A stretch of DNA of 10,031 nt from Anaerolineae bacterium (GTDB taxonomy: Bacteria > Chloroflexota > Anaerolineae > Aggregatilineales > Phototrophicaceae): NCBI GenBank assembly GCA_028284565.1, contig JANQRM010000653.1, forward strand, positions 1 to 10,031, in the 5' to 3' direction. Made by a program: the position numbers and the translations under genes. Positions within the stretch are counted from its first letter, which is position 1. Every line of letters begins with the position of its first letter. Under the pieces are notes generated by a model that saw only the letters and a list, made by a program, of their open reading frames with translations, ran no database searches and was not told the DNA's origin. Of the stretch, positions 1-5,881 are shown one piece after another.

Positions 1-1027
1 CAAACGGCAACACGAGATTGAGCAAGCTGAAGATAATCAACAGAACAGGAAATTCACTTTGGAAGTTGAAAGTCTCAATCAGAGAGGCTTCGAGTTCATA
101 GACAGGTGGAACCATGCCAAAAGCATTTGAGACTCCCATGAATGCCAGTGCAATCAGCAAGAGAGACATATCCCAACGCTTAGGGAGTACATCAGTTTGG
201 AGCAATTCTCGCCCCGGCAGGCGTGCCAGCAAACCCACATTGTCATGGGGACACGTCCGTACACAATCGAGGCACATTGTACAATCCATATTGCTTTTGA
301 TTTGCGGTGCGAAGAGTTCTGTCCCACATCCCAGTGTTCCCTGTGGACTGTGTTGTCCGTGTGTACCATCCGTGGCGATGTCGACAATCTGCACAACAGG
401 CGCATAATCTCCATTCACACATTCCTTCCCTACGCAAGTCGCGCAGGTATTCGGATTTTTCACCCCAATCTGCGTGGGTGAAGCAGTGGAATAAACAAAG
501 TTGAAGGTCCCCAAGGGGCAGACATATTTGCAGAACGCCGACTCAGTGAAGACTGCTTCCATCACGAAAGAGGCAATGAAATAGAACAAAACGACCCAAG
601 CCGTAAGTATCGGGCTTGCCCACAAATCCAGCCATTCATAGAGAAAGAACATTACAAACAAGCTCCCTATCGCCAGCCATCTATTGCGGAATATCTGCGG
701 GAAGCGTCGCCCACTGATGCTCAGTTTCTTGGCAAGTGTACGCGGAACAGTGAAGGGACAGCTCATGCAGAATAGATTGCCAGCGAGTAGCAATGCAATT
801 ACGACGATGCCACGATAATGCACCCAAGGTGCAACCGTTGCTAGATTCTTAGGGGCAACCTGCGGACCTGTGAAACCATCAAATAAGACGAATACCGCTA
901 CAACAAGAAAGGGAATCTGTAAGACCAACCGTCCATATCGTGCTTTGAGCAAACGCCCCAATATCGGGAAATTTAATACGTCAACAACATTCTTCGGGCG
1001 ATAAAGGGCAGGTTCGGGTGTCGTCAT
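1..1027 (-). CDS. Membrane-bound polyferredoxin, NapH/CcoG/NosR-like 4Fe-4S protein (C-terminus cut by window edge)
   Basis: This reading frame starts with ATG at 1027 and stays open for 342 codons to the left edge, so the C-terminus is missing. A GGAG ribosome binding site lies 6 nt upstream. It encodes a membrane protein with hydrophobic segments near residues 33-50, 73-86, 118-133, 143-160 and 288-303. Cysteine motifs lie between them: CMSCP at 87-91, C166-x3-C170-P, a C-x2-C-x5-C group following NPNT, and a ferredoxin-type C249-x2-C252-x2-C255-x3-C259-P. This layout is typical of the NapH/CcoG/NosR group, which passes electrons across or along the membrane through [4Fe-4S] clusters. The electron donor and acceptor cannot be told from the window. 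It lies 37 nt downstream of the TetR gene on the same strand, so it is probably co-transcribed and controlled by it. Family assignment is firm; physiological role is unknown. Confidence 0.88.
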   Translation of the reverse strand, partial: MTTPEPALYRPKNVVDVLNFPILGRLLKARYGRLVLQIPFLVVAVFVLFDGFTGPQVAPKNLATVAPWVHYRGIVVIALLLAGNLFCMSCPFTVPRTLAKKLSISGRRFPQIFRNRWLAIGSLFVMFFLYEWLDLWASPILTAWVVLFYFIASFVMEAVFTESAFCKYVCPLGTFNFVYSTASPTQIGVKNPNTCATCVGKECVNGDYAPVVQIVDIATDGTHGQHSPQGTLGCGTELFAPQIKSNMDCTMCLDCVRTCPHDNVGLLARLPGRELLQTDVLPKRWDMSLLLIALAFMGVSNAFGMVPPVYELEASLIETFNFQSEFPVLLIIFSLLNLVLPF

Positions 1028-1064
1028 GAATTGCTCCGATAAGATTAACCATAAAAATGATCTG

Positions 1065-1682
1065 TTAAGGATGTGAGTTCGTTGTTGAGGGCTTGTCTGC
1101 ATCCAACTGGAAACCTAGACTCAAACCAATTAATGTCGCAGGTGACGATAGCTTGCACATCATCTTTCCCATAATTTGGGGTGAAAATGGCATACCATTC
1201 TCAAGCCACCAACTCATTACATTCAGCAATGCGCCTGTTGTATGCTGAGCAATTATTTCGTAAGGTATCCCTTCATCTGGCTCAGGTAGTATCGCCATGA
1301 GTTGATTATGGATAAGTGTCGCGATATAGTTTCGAGTCTGGGTAATCGCAATGTTAACTCTGCTACCTCCAATAAAAAGCACTCGATACAAATGAGCATG
1401 TGCCTCAACATGCTGAAAAATTCGGATCATCGCGTGTTGACTGTCAATGCAACAACGCTCATCATTCGCAAGTTCAACAACTAAGTCGTCCGAAACCTCC
1501 CGCAAGGTCACATCTAGAATCTGCTCTTTATTCTCATAGTGTAAATAGAATGTTGCGTAATTCACATCTGCGCGGTCGGTCAATTCCTTAATGGTGATGG
1601 GATCATATCCCTTTTGCAAAATTAGGTCGATCAGTGCTTGTTGCAGACTTCTTCTGGTTCGTTGAACTCTTCTATCTATCAT
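1065..1682 (-). CDS. TetR/AcrR family transcriptional regulator
   Basis: This 205-residue protein has the usual length and layout of TetR repressors. The N-terminal DNA-binding domain begins RRVQRTRRSLQQALIDLI. A helix-turn-helix follows at about residues 29-49, with TIKELTDRADVNYATFYLHY matching the conserved TetR pattern, including the TFYxHYxNKEQ signature. Residues from about 60 onward should form the ligand-binding and dimerisation domain, which is too variable to suggest a ligand. The ATG at 1682 has only a weak GGA upstream, but an upstream ATG is out of frame and stops at once. The gene is divergent from the membrane protein at 1806 and upstream of the polyferredoxin, with palindromes in the shared promoter region. 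Autoregulation and control of both neighbours are likely (inference). Confidence 0.93.
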   Translation of the reverse strand: MIDRRVQRTRRSLQQALIDLILQKGYDPITIKELTDRADVNYATFYLHYENKEQILDVTLREVSDDLVVELANDERCCIDSQHAMIRIFQHVEAHAHLYRVLFIGGSRVNIAITQTRNYIATLIHNQLMAILPEPDEGIPYEIIAQHTTGALLNVMSWWLENGMPFSPQIMGKMMCKLSSPATLIGLSLGFQLDADKPSTTNSHP

Positions 1683-1727
1683 TTATATACATTTGTCCAT
1701 TATGCAATAAGTGACGGTTTTTACAGC

Positions 1728-1757
1728 TTGACATATAGGGATATGGAATCTCATTAT
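1728..1757 (+). promoter_or_regulatory. Putative sigma-70-type promoter for the membrane protein gene at 1806
   Basis: A perfect -35 box TTGACA (1728-1733) is followed 18 bp later by CATTAT (1752-1757), a 4/6 match to the -10 consensus. The predicted transcript starts near 1764, leaving a leader of about 40 nt with a GGGAG ribosome binding site at 1795-1799. The -10 box overlaps that of the opposing promoter, so both are unlikely to fire at the same moment on one DNA molecule. Predicted by eye only. Confidence 0.5.
1732..1745. promoter_or_regulatory. Palindrome CATATAGGGATATG, candidate TetR operator
   Basis: Perfect 5-bp inverted arms CATAT/ATATG flank a 4-bp centre. The site overlaps the -35 box and spacer of the plus-strand promoter and lies at the expected start site of the minus-strand promoter. 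A repressor bound here would block both. The arms are short and AT-rich, so chance is possible; position is the main support. Confidence 0.4.
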
Positions 1758-1781
1758 ACGATATAAGCAACACAATGTCGA
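1753..1781 (-). promoter_or_regulatory. Putative sigma-70-type promoter for the TetR-polyferredoxin operon
   Basis: On the minus strand the boxes read TCGACA (1781-1776, 5/6 match) and TATAAT (1758-1753, perfect), separated by the ideal 17 bp. Transcription would start near 1746 and leave a leader of about 64 nt before the TetR start codon. This is the best-scoring promoter seen in the window. Its -10 box faces and overlaps that of the plus-strand promoter. Confidence 0.6.
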
Positions 1782-1795
1782 ATAATTGTTAATCG
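1779..1795. promoter_or_regulatory. Imperfect palindrome CGAATAATTGTTAATCG, second candidate operator
   Basis: Six of eight position pairs are complementary in this 17-bp sequence. It overlaps the -35 box of the minus-strand promoter and ends at the ribosome binding site of the gene starting at 1806. Its length suits a TetR dimer, but its sequence differs from the palindrome at 1732-1745, so both need not bind the same protein. Confidence 0.3.
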
Positions 1796-1805
1796 GGAGT
1801 AACCT

Positions 1806-2924
1806 ATGACGCTTAAGAGTCAGGCAATTCCACTAGAGAAAGCGAAACATCTTCAAGGTCAGTATCCACCAACCCGCATCCGTTTTGATTGGTGGGTTGC
1901 TTTGTTATCCACATGGTTTATTGTTGGACTATATCTTGATGGTTGGGCGCATAGCCATTTGCCAGACAGTTTTGAAAGTTTTTTCACCCCTTGGCATGGT
2001 GTGCTGTATACGGGGATATTATCGATTGGAATCCTCTTAATCATCACGCAACGGCGAAATATTTCAAAAGGCTATTCGTGGAAGCAATCCCTTCCGCAAG
2101 GTTATATCTTAGCATTGCTTGGCTTTTTGGCGTTTGTTGGTGGTGGCATCTTTGATTTTGTTTGGCATGAGCTATTTGGATCAGAAGCCGACATTGAAGC
2201 ACTCCTTAGCCCTGCCCATTTATTGCTGGCTACTTCTGGATTTATTGTGGTGACAGCTCCCTTACGCTCTGCTTGGAATGATCGGAAGCGACACGGTTGG
2301 AGTGCCATGTTTCCGGTTATTCTCTCAGCGACCCTTGCTCTCTCAATACTCACTTTCTTCATGGAATACGTTCACTTCTATAACACGCCTGTTATTTTGG
2401 TTATTGATCCCGGTTCAGCCGAAACCCTTATCGAAATGGAAGACCCGCGCTTCTTACCCAATATGTATGGCGTTTTGAGTTCAATCGTTCCTTCTTTGTT
2501 AATTATAGGAACGCTCCTGATTTTGCTTTCACGCTGGACGTTGCCATTTGGCACGATGACCTTGGTGATCGGCATCAACGCTGGATTTATGTACTTCATG
2601 TCGTGGGGCGAGGTCAATCGCTTTCCAGCATTATTGATTGGGATGTTGGTCGTTGCCATCCTTGCTGACGTACTGTGGCATCAACTTAAACAGGTCAACG
2701 ATCCAACAAAGGCGCGATATATATTCACATTCAGTGTGCCATTTACGATGAGCTTGCTTTACCTGCTCTTACTCCATCAAACTTCCTTATCACAAAATGG
2801 AGAGGGCTTATGGTGGGCAATTCATATGTGGTTAGGAGTCCCGTTTGTTGCTGGAATCGGCGGTGTTCTGTTAAGTGTTTTGCAACTGTCGGCTAGGGAT
2901 TTCGCCCAAGCAAATACAGCCTGA
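1806..2924 (+). CDS. Polytopic membrane protein of unknown function (about 10 TM helices)
   Basis: This 372-residue protein was not recognised as a named family. GGGAG at 1795-1799, 6 nt before the ATG, supports the start. Hydrophobic stretches at about 29-45, 65-81, 99-118, 134-151, 168-186, 224-243, 248-265, 272-293, 306-324 and 335-360 suggest roughly ten membrane helices and no soluble domain. Histidines recur at predicted helix ends, often in aromatic or acidic settings: DGWAH (45-49), PWH (62-64), FVWHELFG (118-125), SPAH (135-138), EYVH (187-190) and WWAIH (336-340). Such a pattern could hold haem or a metal or bind quinone, but this is inference. The divergent partner is a TetR-polyferredoxin pair, so a role linked to membrane electron transfer or to efflux is possible. 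It ends 19 bp from the convergent gene at 2944. Confidence 0.82.
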   Translation: MTLKSQAIPLEKAKHLQGQYPPTRIRFDWWVALLSTWFIVGLYLDGWAHSHLPDSFESFFTPWHGVLYTGILSIGILLIITQRRNISKGYSWKQSLPQGYILALLGFLAFVGGGIFDFVWHELFGSEADIEALLSPAHLLLATSGFIVVTAPLRSAWNDRKRHGWSAMFPVILSATLALSILTFFMEYVHFYNTPVILVIDPGSAETLIEMEDPRFLPNMYGVLSSIVPSLLIIGTLLILLSRWTLPFGTMTLVIGINAGFMYFMSWGEVNRFPALLIGMLVVAILADVLWHQLKQVNDPTKARYIFTFSVPFTMSLLYLLLLHQTSLSQNGEGLWWAIHMWLGVPFVAGIGGVLLSVLQLSARDFAQANTA

Positions 2925-2943
2925 CAACAGGTAAATAATACAC

Positions 2944-3624
2944 CTATTCCTCCCGATAGAGCGTAGGATTCATCACCCAAATTTCAGTTGATTCGGGCAA
3001 GGTCTCTTTGGAAATCGTGACTGTTGTGCTATCCAGCCATTTCACTTGGTCATCGGGATAATGTAAGGTGAATTCGGTTACAGGAAGCATGAAGAAACGT
3101 GGTCCCGGTATGCGATAGTGCATGGGAATAACGACTTTGGGCTGAATGGTGTTGATGACATGATGAAGGTCATCCAGTTCAATCGTCGGCGGTCCACCTA
3201 CCAGTGCAAATAAGACATCAGTAGCGGATAAGGCTTGCATTTGCCAGTCTGTCAACGGATTGCCCACATCCCCCATGTGAGTGAAGTTGATGCCTTCTAG
3301 TGAGAAACGGTACATCGCATTATCTCGCACCACCTCTTTATGGATGATGCTCTCTTGCGACCAGATGGCAGTCACACCCACACCTTTGGCAGTTGCGCCT
3401 GTATCCACAATATCTGTTGCCGTGACCAATTCAAAGCCAGCAGGAATCGTGTCTACATGACAATGGGCTTCATCATCATCAGAACTACGAATCACAATAT
3501 CTGCTGGGACTTCAATCGGCGGTAAGTTCATTTCTTCATTGGGTTCATAAGGGTCAGTGATAATCCGCAGACCATCACCTGCTAGCAAAAACGATGCATG
3601 TGCCAGCCATTGAATCTTCATCAT
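2944..3624 (-). CDS. Metallo-beta-lactamase-fold protein, UlaG-like, with altered metal-binding motif
   Basis: The 226-residue protein starts MKIQWLAHASFLL and continues with IITDPY, the opening strands of the UlaG/UPF0173-type metallo-hydrolase fold. Later landmarks are also present: H116-x-G-D119 in THMGDVG, and P-M-H169 near the end of the domain. The central metal motif of the family, SHxHxDH, should fall near residues 47-54 but reads SSDDDEAH, followed by CH. Three of the usual ligands are therefore replaced, leaving acidic residues and a nearby H54-x-H56. Either metal coordination is reorganised or activity is lost. Two ATGs lie in tandem at 3624 and 3621; the AAGGA upstream is better spaced for the second. 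The gene follows the dehydrogenase at 3682 by 57 nt on the same strand and may share its transcript. The substrate is unknown. Confidence 0.82.
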   Translation of the reverse strand: MMKIQWLAHASFLLAGDGLRIITDPYEPNEEMNLPPIEVPADIVIRSSDDDEAHCHVDTIPAGFELVTATDIVDTGATAKGVGVTAIWSQESIIHKEVVRDNAMYRFSLEGINFTHMGDVGNPLTDWQMQALSATDVLFALVGGPPTIELDDLHHVINTIQPKVVIPMHYRIPGPRFFMLPVTEFTLHYPDDQVKWLDSTTVTISKETLPESTEIWVMNPTLYREE

Positions 3625-3681
3625 CTATCCTTCGTTTGAAATGGGGCAGATACCCCGCCTAATAAAGCTTGATATCTTAGC

Positions 3682-4959
3682 TTAACTTCCATATCGCTTG
3701 ACACGCAAATCGGCTTGGGCTTTGTGTCCCCAGAAACGTTCAATCTCGCATAACCGTGAGCAATATTCACCAACTAAGGCACTGGCTTCATCCGTGAGGA
3801 CTCGTTGATAGGTGACCGTTTTGATAAATTTGCCTACCCACAATCCTCCTGTGTAACGTCCGGCGAGCTTCGTTGGGAGTGTATGGTTTGTTCCGATCAC
3901 CTTGTCCCCATAGGCAACATTGGTTCGCGGTCCGACGAAAAGTGCGCCATAGTTGGTCATATTTTCCAAGAAATAATCATCATTTTCAGTCATGATTTGC
4001 ACATGCTCACTCGCCAGTTTATCGGCTTCAATGCAGGCTTCTTCTAAGCTATCCACCAAGATAATCTGTCCATAGTCTTTCCATGAGATGCTAGCAATAT
4101 CAGCAGTGGGTAGTGTTTCGAGTTGTCGTGCGACTTCCTCTAGTGTTTCATTGGCGAGTTTTTCACTGGTGGTAATCAAGACGGCTGGGGATGTGGGACC
4201 GTGTTCTGCTTGTCCCAGTAAATCCGTCGCCACCATCTCCGCATCAACTGTCTCATCCGCAATCACAAGGACTTCTGTTGGTCCAGCGAGTAGGTCAATC
4301 CCAACTTGACCGAAGAGTTGACGCTTCGCTTCTGCAACATAGGCATTACCGGGTCCCACAATCATATCGACCGGTTCCATCGTCTGTGTTCCCAATGCCA
4401 TACGTGCAATGGCTTGGACACCCCCGATCACGTGAATTTCATCGGCTCCGGCGAGATGCATAGCGGCAATCGTCTCATTAGCAAGTTCGCCATTAATGGG
4501 TGGCGTACATGCGATAATCTGCTTAACGCCTGCGACCTTTGCGGTGAGGACACTCATATGCGCCGAAGCAACCATTGGATAACGTCCACCGGGGACATAA
4601 CACCCTACTCGATTCACTGGGATATTTTTATGTCCAAGAATGACACCGGGTAAGGTTTCAACTTCAATATCTTGCAAGGCATTTTTTTGATGCTGAGCGA
4701 AATTGCGAATCTGCTCTTGAGCAAATTGTAAGTCCTCGATGGTTTGTTCATCGACAGAAGCGACAATCTCTTGGATTTGCTCGTCCGATAATTTGAACTG
4801 GGGTGGATTCCAATTATCAAATTTTACCGATAATTCGCGCACCGCTTCATCACCGCGTTGCCGAATGTCATCCAAGATACCCGATACCACCTGTTGCACT
4901 TTAACATCTGCGTCATATGCCGCTTCGGGATTGATTCCTTCTTTAATAATTCGTGCCAT
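3682..4959 (-). CDS. hisD-like: Histidinol dehydrogenase family protein, closest to sulfopropanediol 3-dehydrogenase (HpsN-like)
   Basis: This 425-residue protein is full length for the HisD family of NAD- and zinc-dependent alcohol dehydrogenases, which oxidise an alcohol through an aldehyde to an acid. Family landmarks are intact: VGCYVPGG (118-125), [13 protein letters not shown] (202-214), [10 protein letters not shown] (220-229), zinc ligands Q250 and H253 in GQAEHGP, the catalytic pair E318-H319, D352, H359 in GTNHTLPT and H412. Several blocks match HpsN better than biosynthetic HisD as I recall them: GHKNIPVN (109-116), [20 protein letters not shown] (127-146), NMTNYGALF (333-341) and [14 protein letters not shown] (343-356). 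HpsN converts dihydroxypropanesulfonate to sulfolactate. No other his or sulfonate genes are in view, so the substrate remains open. TTGGAG lies 8 nt before the ATG. A metallo-beta-lactamase-fold gene follows, possibly in the same operon. Confidence 0.93.
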   Translation of the reverse strand: MARIIKEGINPEAAYDADVKVQQVVSGILDDIRQRGDEAVRELSVKFDNWNPPQFKLSDEQIQEIVASVDEQTIEDLQFAQEQIRNFAQHQKNALQDIEVETLPGVILGHKNIPVNRVGCYVPGGRYPMVASAHMSVLTAKVAGVKQIIACTPPINGELANETIAAMHLAGADEIHVIGGVQAIARMALGTQTMEPVDMIVGPGNAYVAEAKRQLFGQVGIDLLAGPTEVLVIADETVDAEMVATDLLGQAEHGPTSPAVLITTSEKLANETLEEVARQLETLPTADIASISWKDYGQIILVDSLEEACIEADKLASEHVQIMTENDDYFLENMTNYGALFVGPRTNVAYGDKVIGTNHTLPTKLAGRYTGGLWVGKFIKTVTYQRVLTDEASALVGEYCSRLCEIERFWGHKAQADLRVKRYGS

Positions 4960-5033
4960 GAGATTTGCTCCAAGATTGTTGATACACGGGTTTTTATTAA
5001 AAATGATAGAAGTTGTGCATACGTATTCACGAT

Positions 5034-5062
5034 ACCTTAAATTAGAGTGCGCGCTTTGTCAA
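5034..5062 (-). promoter_or_regulatory. Putative promoter for the HisD-like gene
   Basis: A perfect TTGACA (5062-5057 on the minus strand) is followed after 17 bp by TAAGGT (5039-5034), a weak -10 box. The predicted start near 5027 leaves a leader of about 68 nt before the start codon at 4959. The leader shows no strong hairpin or T-run by eye. Confidence 0.4.
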
Positions 5063-5105
5063 TTTACAGTTCGAGATACTTTCCAACTTCCTGTCGATGA
5101 TAAAC

Positions 5106-5120
5106 TTTTCCTATAGAAAA
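5106..5120. repeat. Small AT-rich inverted repeat TTTTC-CTATA-GAAAA
   Basis: Perfect 5-bp arms flank a 5-bp centre, midway between the divergent promoters for the HisD-like and TIR-like genes. It could be a regulator site, but such AT-rich palindromes also arise by chance. Confidence 0.25.
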
Positions 5121-5121
5121 A

Positions 5122-5160
5122 GCCAAATAATCGCAGGTGTGGAACTCAATTGATTATGGC
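5122..5160. repeat. Inverted repeat upstream of the zinc-ribbon/TIR operon
   Basis: The left arm GCCAAATAATC (5122-5132) is complementary to the right arm GATTATGGC (5152-5160) apart from two extra A residues, giving nine pairs around a 19-nt spacer. It ends about 37 bp upstream of the TATAAT at 5197, so it would lie upstream of the transcript and is more likely a protein-binding site than an RNA hairpin. Confidence 0.35.
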
Positions 5161-5196
5161 ATCAAGCGGGAATAAGCCTTCGACAACATTTCACGT

Positions 5197-5202
5197 TATA
5201 AT
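5197..5202 (+). promoter_or_regulatory. Consensus -10 box TATAAT for the zinc-ribbon/TIR-S2P operon
   Basis: A perfect TATAAT lies 34 bp before the GTG start at 5236. No good -35 box occurs at 16-18 bp upstream, so the promoter may need an activator or an alternative sigma contact. The predicted start near 5209 leaves a leader of about 27 nt that contains GAAGGA. Confidence 0.45.
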
Positions 5203-5221
5203 GTGGAAAATGGCTTCACTT

Positions 5222-5238
5222 GAAGGAAAAAACTTGTG
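5222..5238 (+). promoter_or_regulatory. Ribosome binding site GAAGGA with GTG start codon
   Basis: GAAGGA at 5222-5227 stands 8 nt before GTG at 5236-5238. An ATG at 5240 is in another frame, so the GTG is chosen as the start of the TIR-like gene. Confidence 0.65.
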
Positions 5239-5865
5239 AATGACTCGGCAGAGTATTATGAAGAGGAAAACGAACCGATAGAAGGTTATTGTTTGCGGGA
5301 TAAGGAACACGTCGAGATAGAAGACCCCATTCCTGTCTGGACACGCAGAGGCTTGCCCGCGACACGAGGCACTTGTCCCATTTGTAGTGGAACTGTCTTC
5401 CGTATGGGTAAGACCTATTTACATGATGAAAAGAATCGTCCAGAAGCGATTCAAATTGGCGATTCCGACAAGCGTAATCGTCCTAAACTCGCACGCGATA
5501 CGGTTTATGTTGCCTATGCTGAGGATGACGAAGCCCTCGCCCAACAAATTGGGGATGACCTTGATAAAACGGGGATTGCCGTTTGGATGCATGAACATGA
5601 GACGGGCAATACGAAATGGGCGGGTGGGGTCCATCCAGCGTTGAAAGAATGTGCGCGCTTGGTCTATGTACTATCACAAGCCTCGCTCGATTCCGATGAA
5701 ATCGAAAAAACATGGGCTTTCTTTCGAGAACAACGGAAACCGATAGTGATTGCTCAATTAGAAGCCGTTGACCCACCTGACCCCATCCGGCGGAGTCCGC
5801 GTTTTGATTTTGCACAAGATTACAAACCCAACTTCCGTGATATGGTGCAAGCCCTCACCCGCTAA
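5236..5865 (+). CDS. Zinc-ribbon (DUF5679-like) plus TIR-like domain protein
   Basis: This 209-residue soluble protein starts with GTG. Its N-terminal part (about 17-58) resembles the small DUF5679 treble-cleft or zinc-ribbon domain: GYC19, IEDPIPVWTRRGLPATRGTC47-PIC50 and FRMGK. One cysteine of the first expected CxxC pair is replaced by D22. Residues 88-190 resemble a TIR domain: strand TVYVAYAEDDEALAQQI (89-105), LDKTGIAVWMHEHE (109-122), ALKECARLVYVLSQASLDSD (135-154) and KPIVIAQLE (168-176). Where catalytic TIR NADases usually carry glutamate after S-x-W-V-x-x, this protein has T159; E155 and E157 are close by. It may therefore be a scaffold rather than an NADase. The site-2 protease gene follows by 16 nt, implying a joint membrane-linked signalling role (inference). 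Confidence 0.82.
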   Translation: MNDSAEYYEEENEPIEGYCLRDKEHVEIEDPIPVWTRRGLPATRGTCPICSGTVFRMGKTYLHDEKNRPEAIQIGDSDKRNRPKLARDTVYVAYAEDDEALAQQIGDDLDKTGIAVWMHEHETGNTKWAGGVHPALKECARLVYVLSQASLDSDEIEKTWAFFREQRKPIVIAQLEAVDPPDPIRRSPRFDFAQDYKPNFRDMVQALTR

Positions 5866-5881
5866 TGGTTAAGGCATCCCC

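Noticed and set aside
114..504. Overlapping plus- and minus-strand open frames inside the polyferredoxin region
   Set aside because: The minus-strand frame with clustered ferredoxin cysteines explains the region; the others lack family motifs and translation signals.
2925..2943. Shared terminator between the convergent genes ending at 2924 and 2944
   Set aside because: Only a four-pair AGGT/ACCT match with a long AT loop is present and there is no T-run on either strand.
3643..3656. GGGG-CAGATA-CCCC hairpin between the HisD-like gene and the metallo-beta-lactamase-fold gene, as a terminator
   Set aside because: The stem has only four pairs and no T-run follows on the minus strand, so termination there is not supported; the two genes may be co-transcribed.
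4088..4653. Long plus-strand open frames inside the HisD-like gene
   Set aside because: They are antisense to a fully conserved enzyme, show no protein-family features and have no promoter or ribosome binding site.
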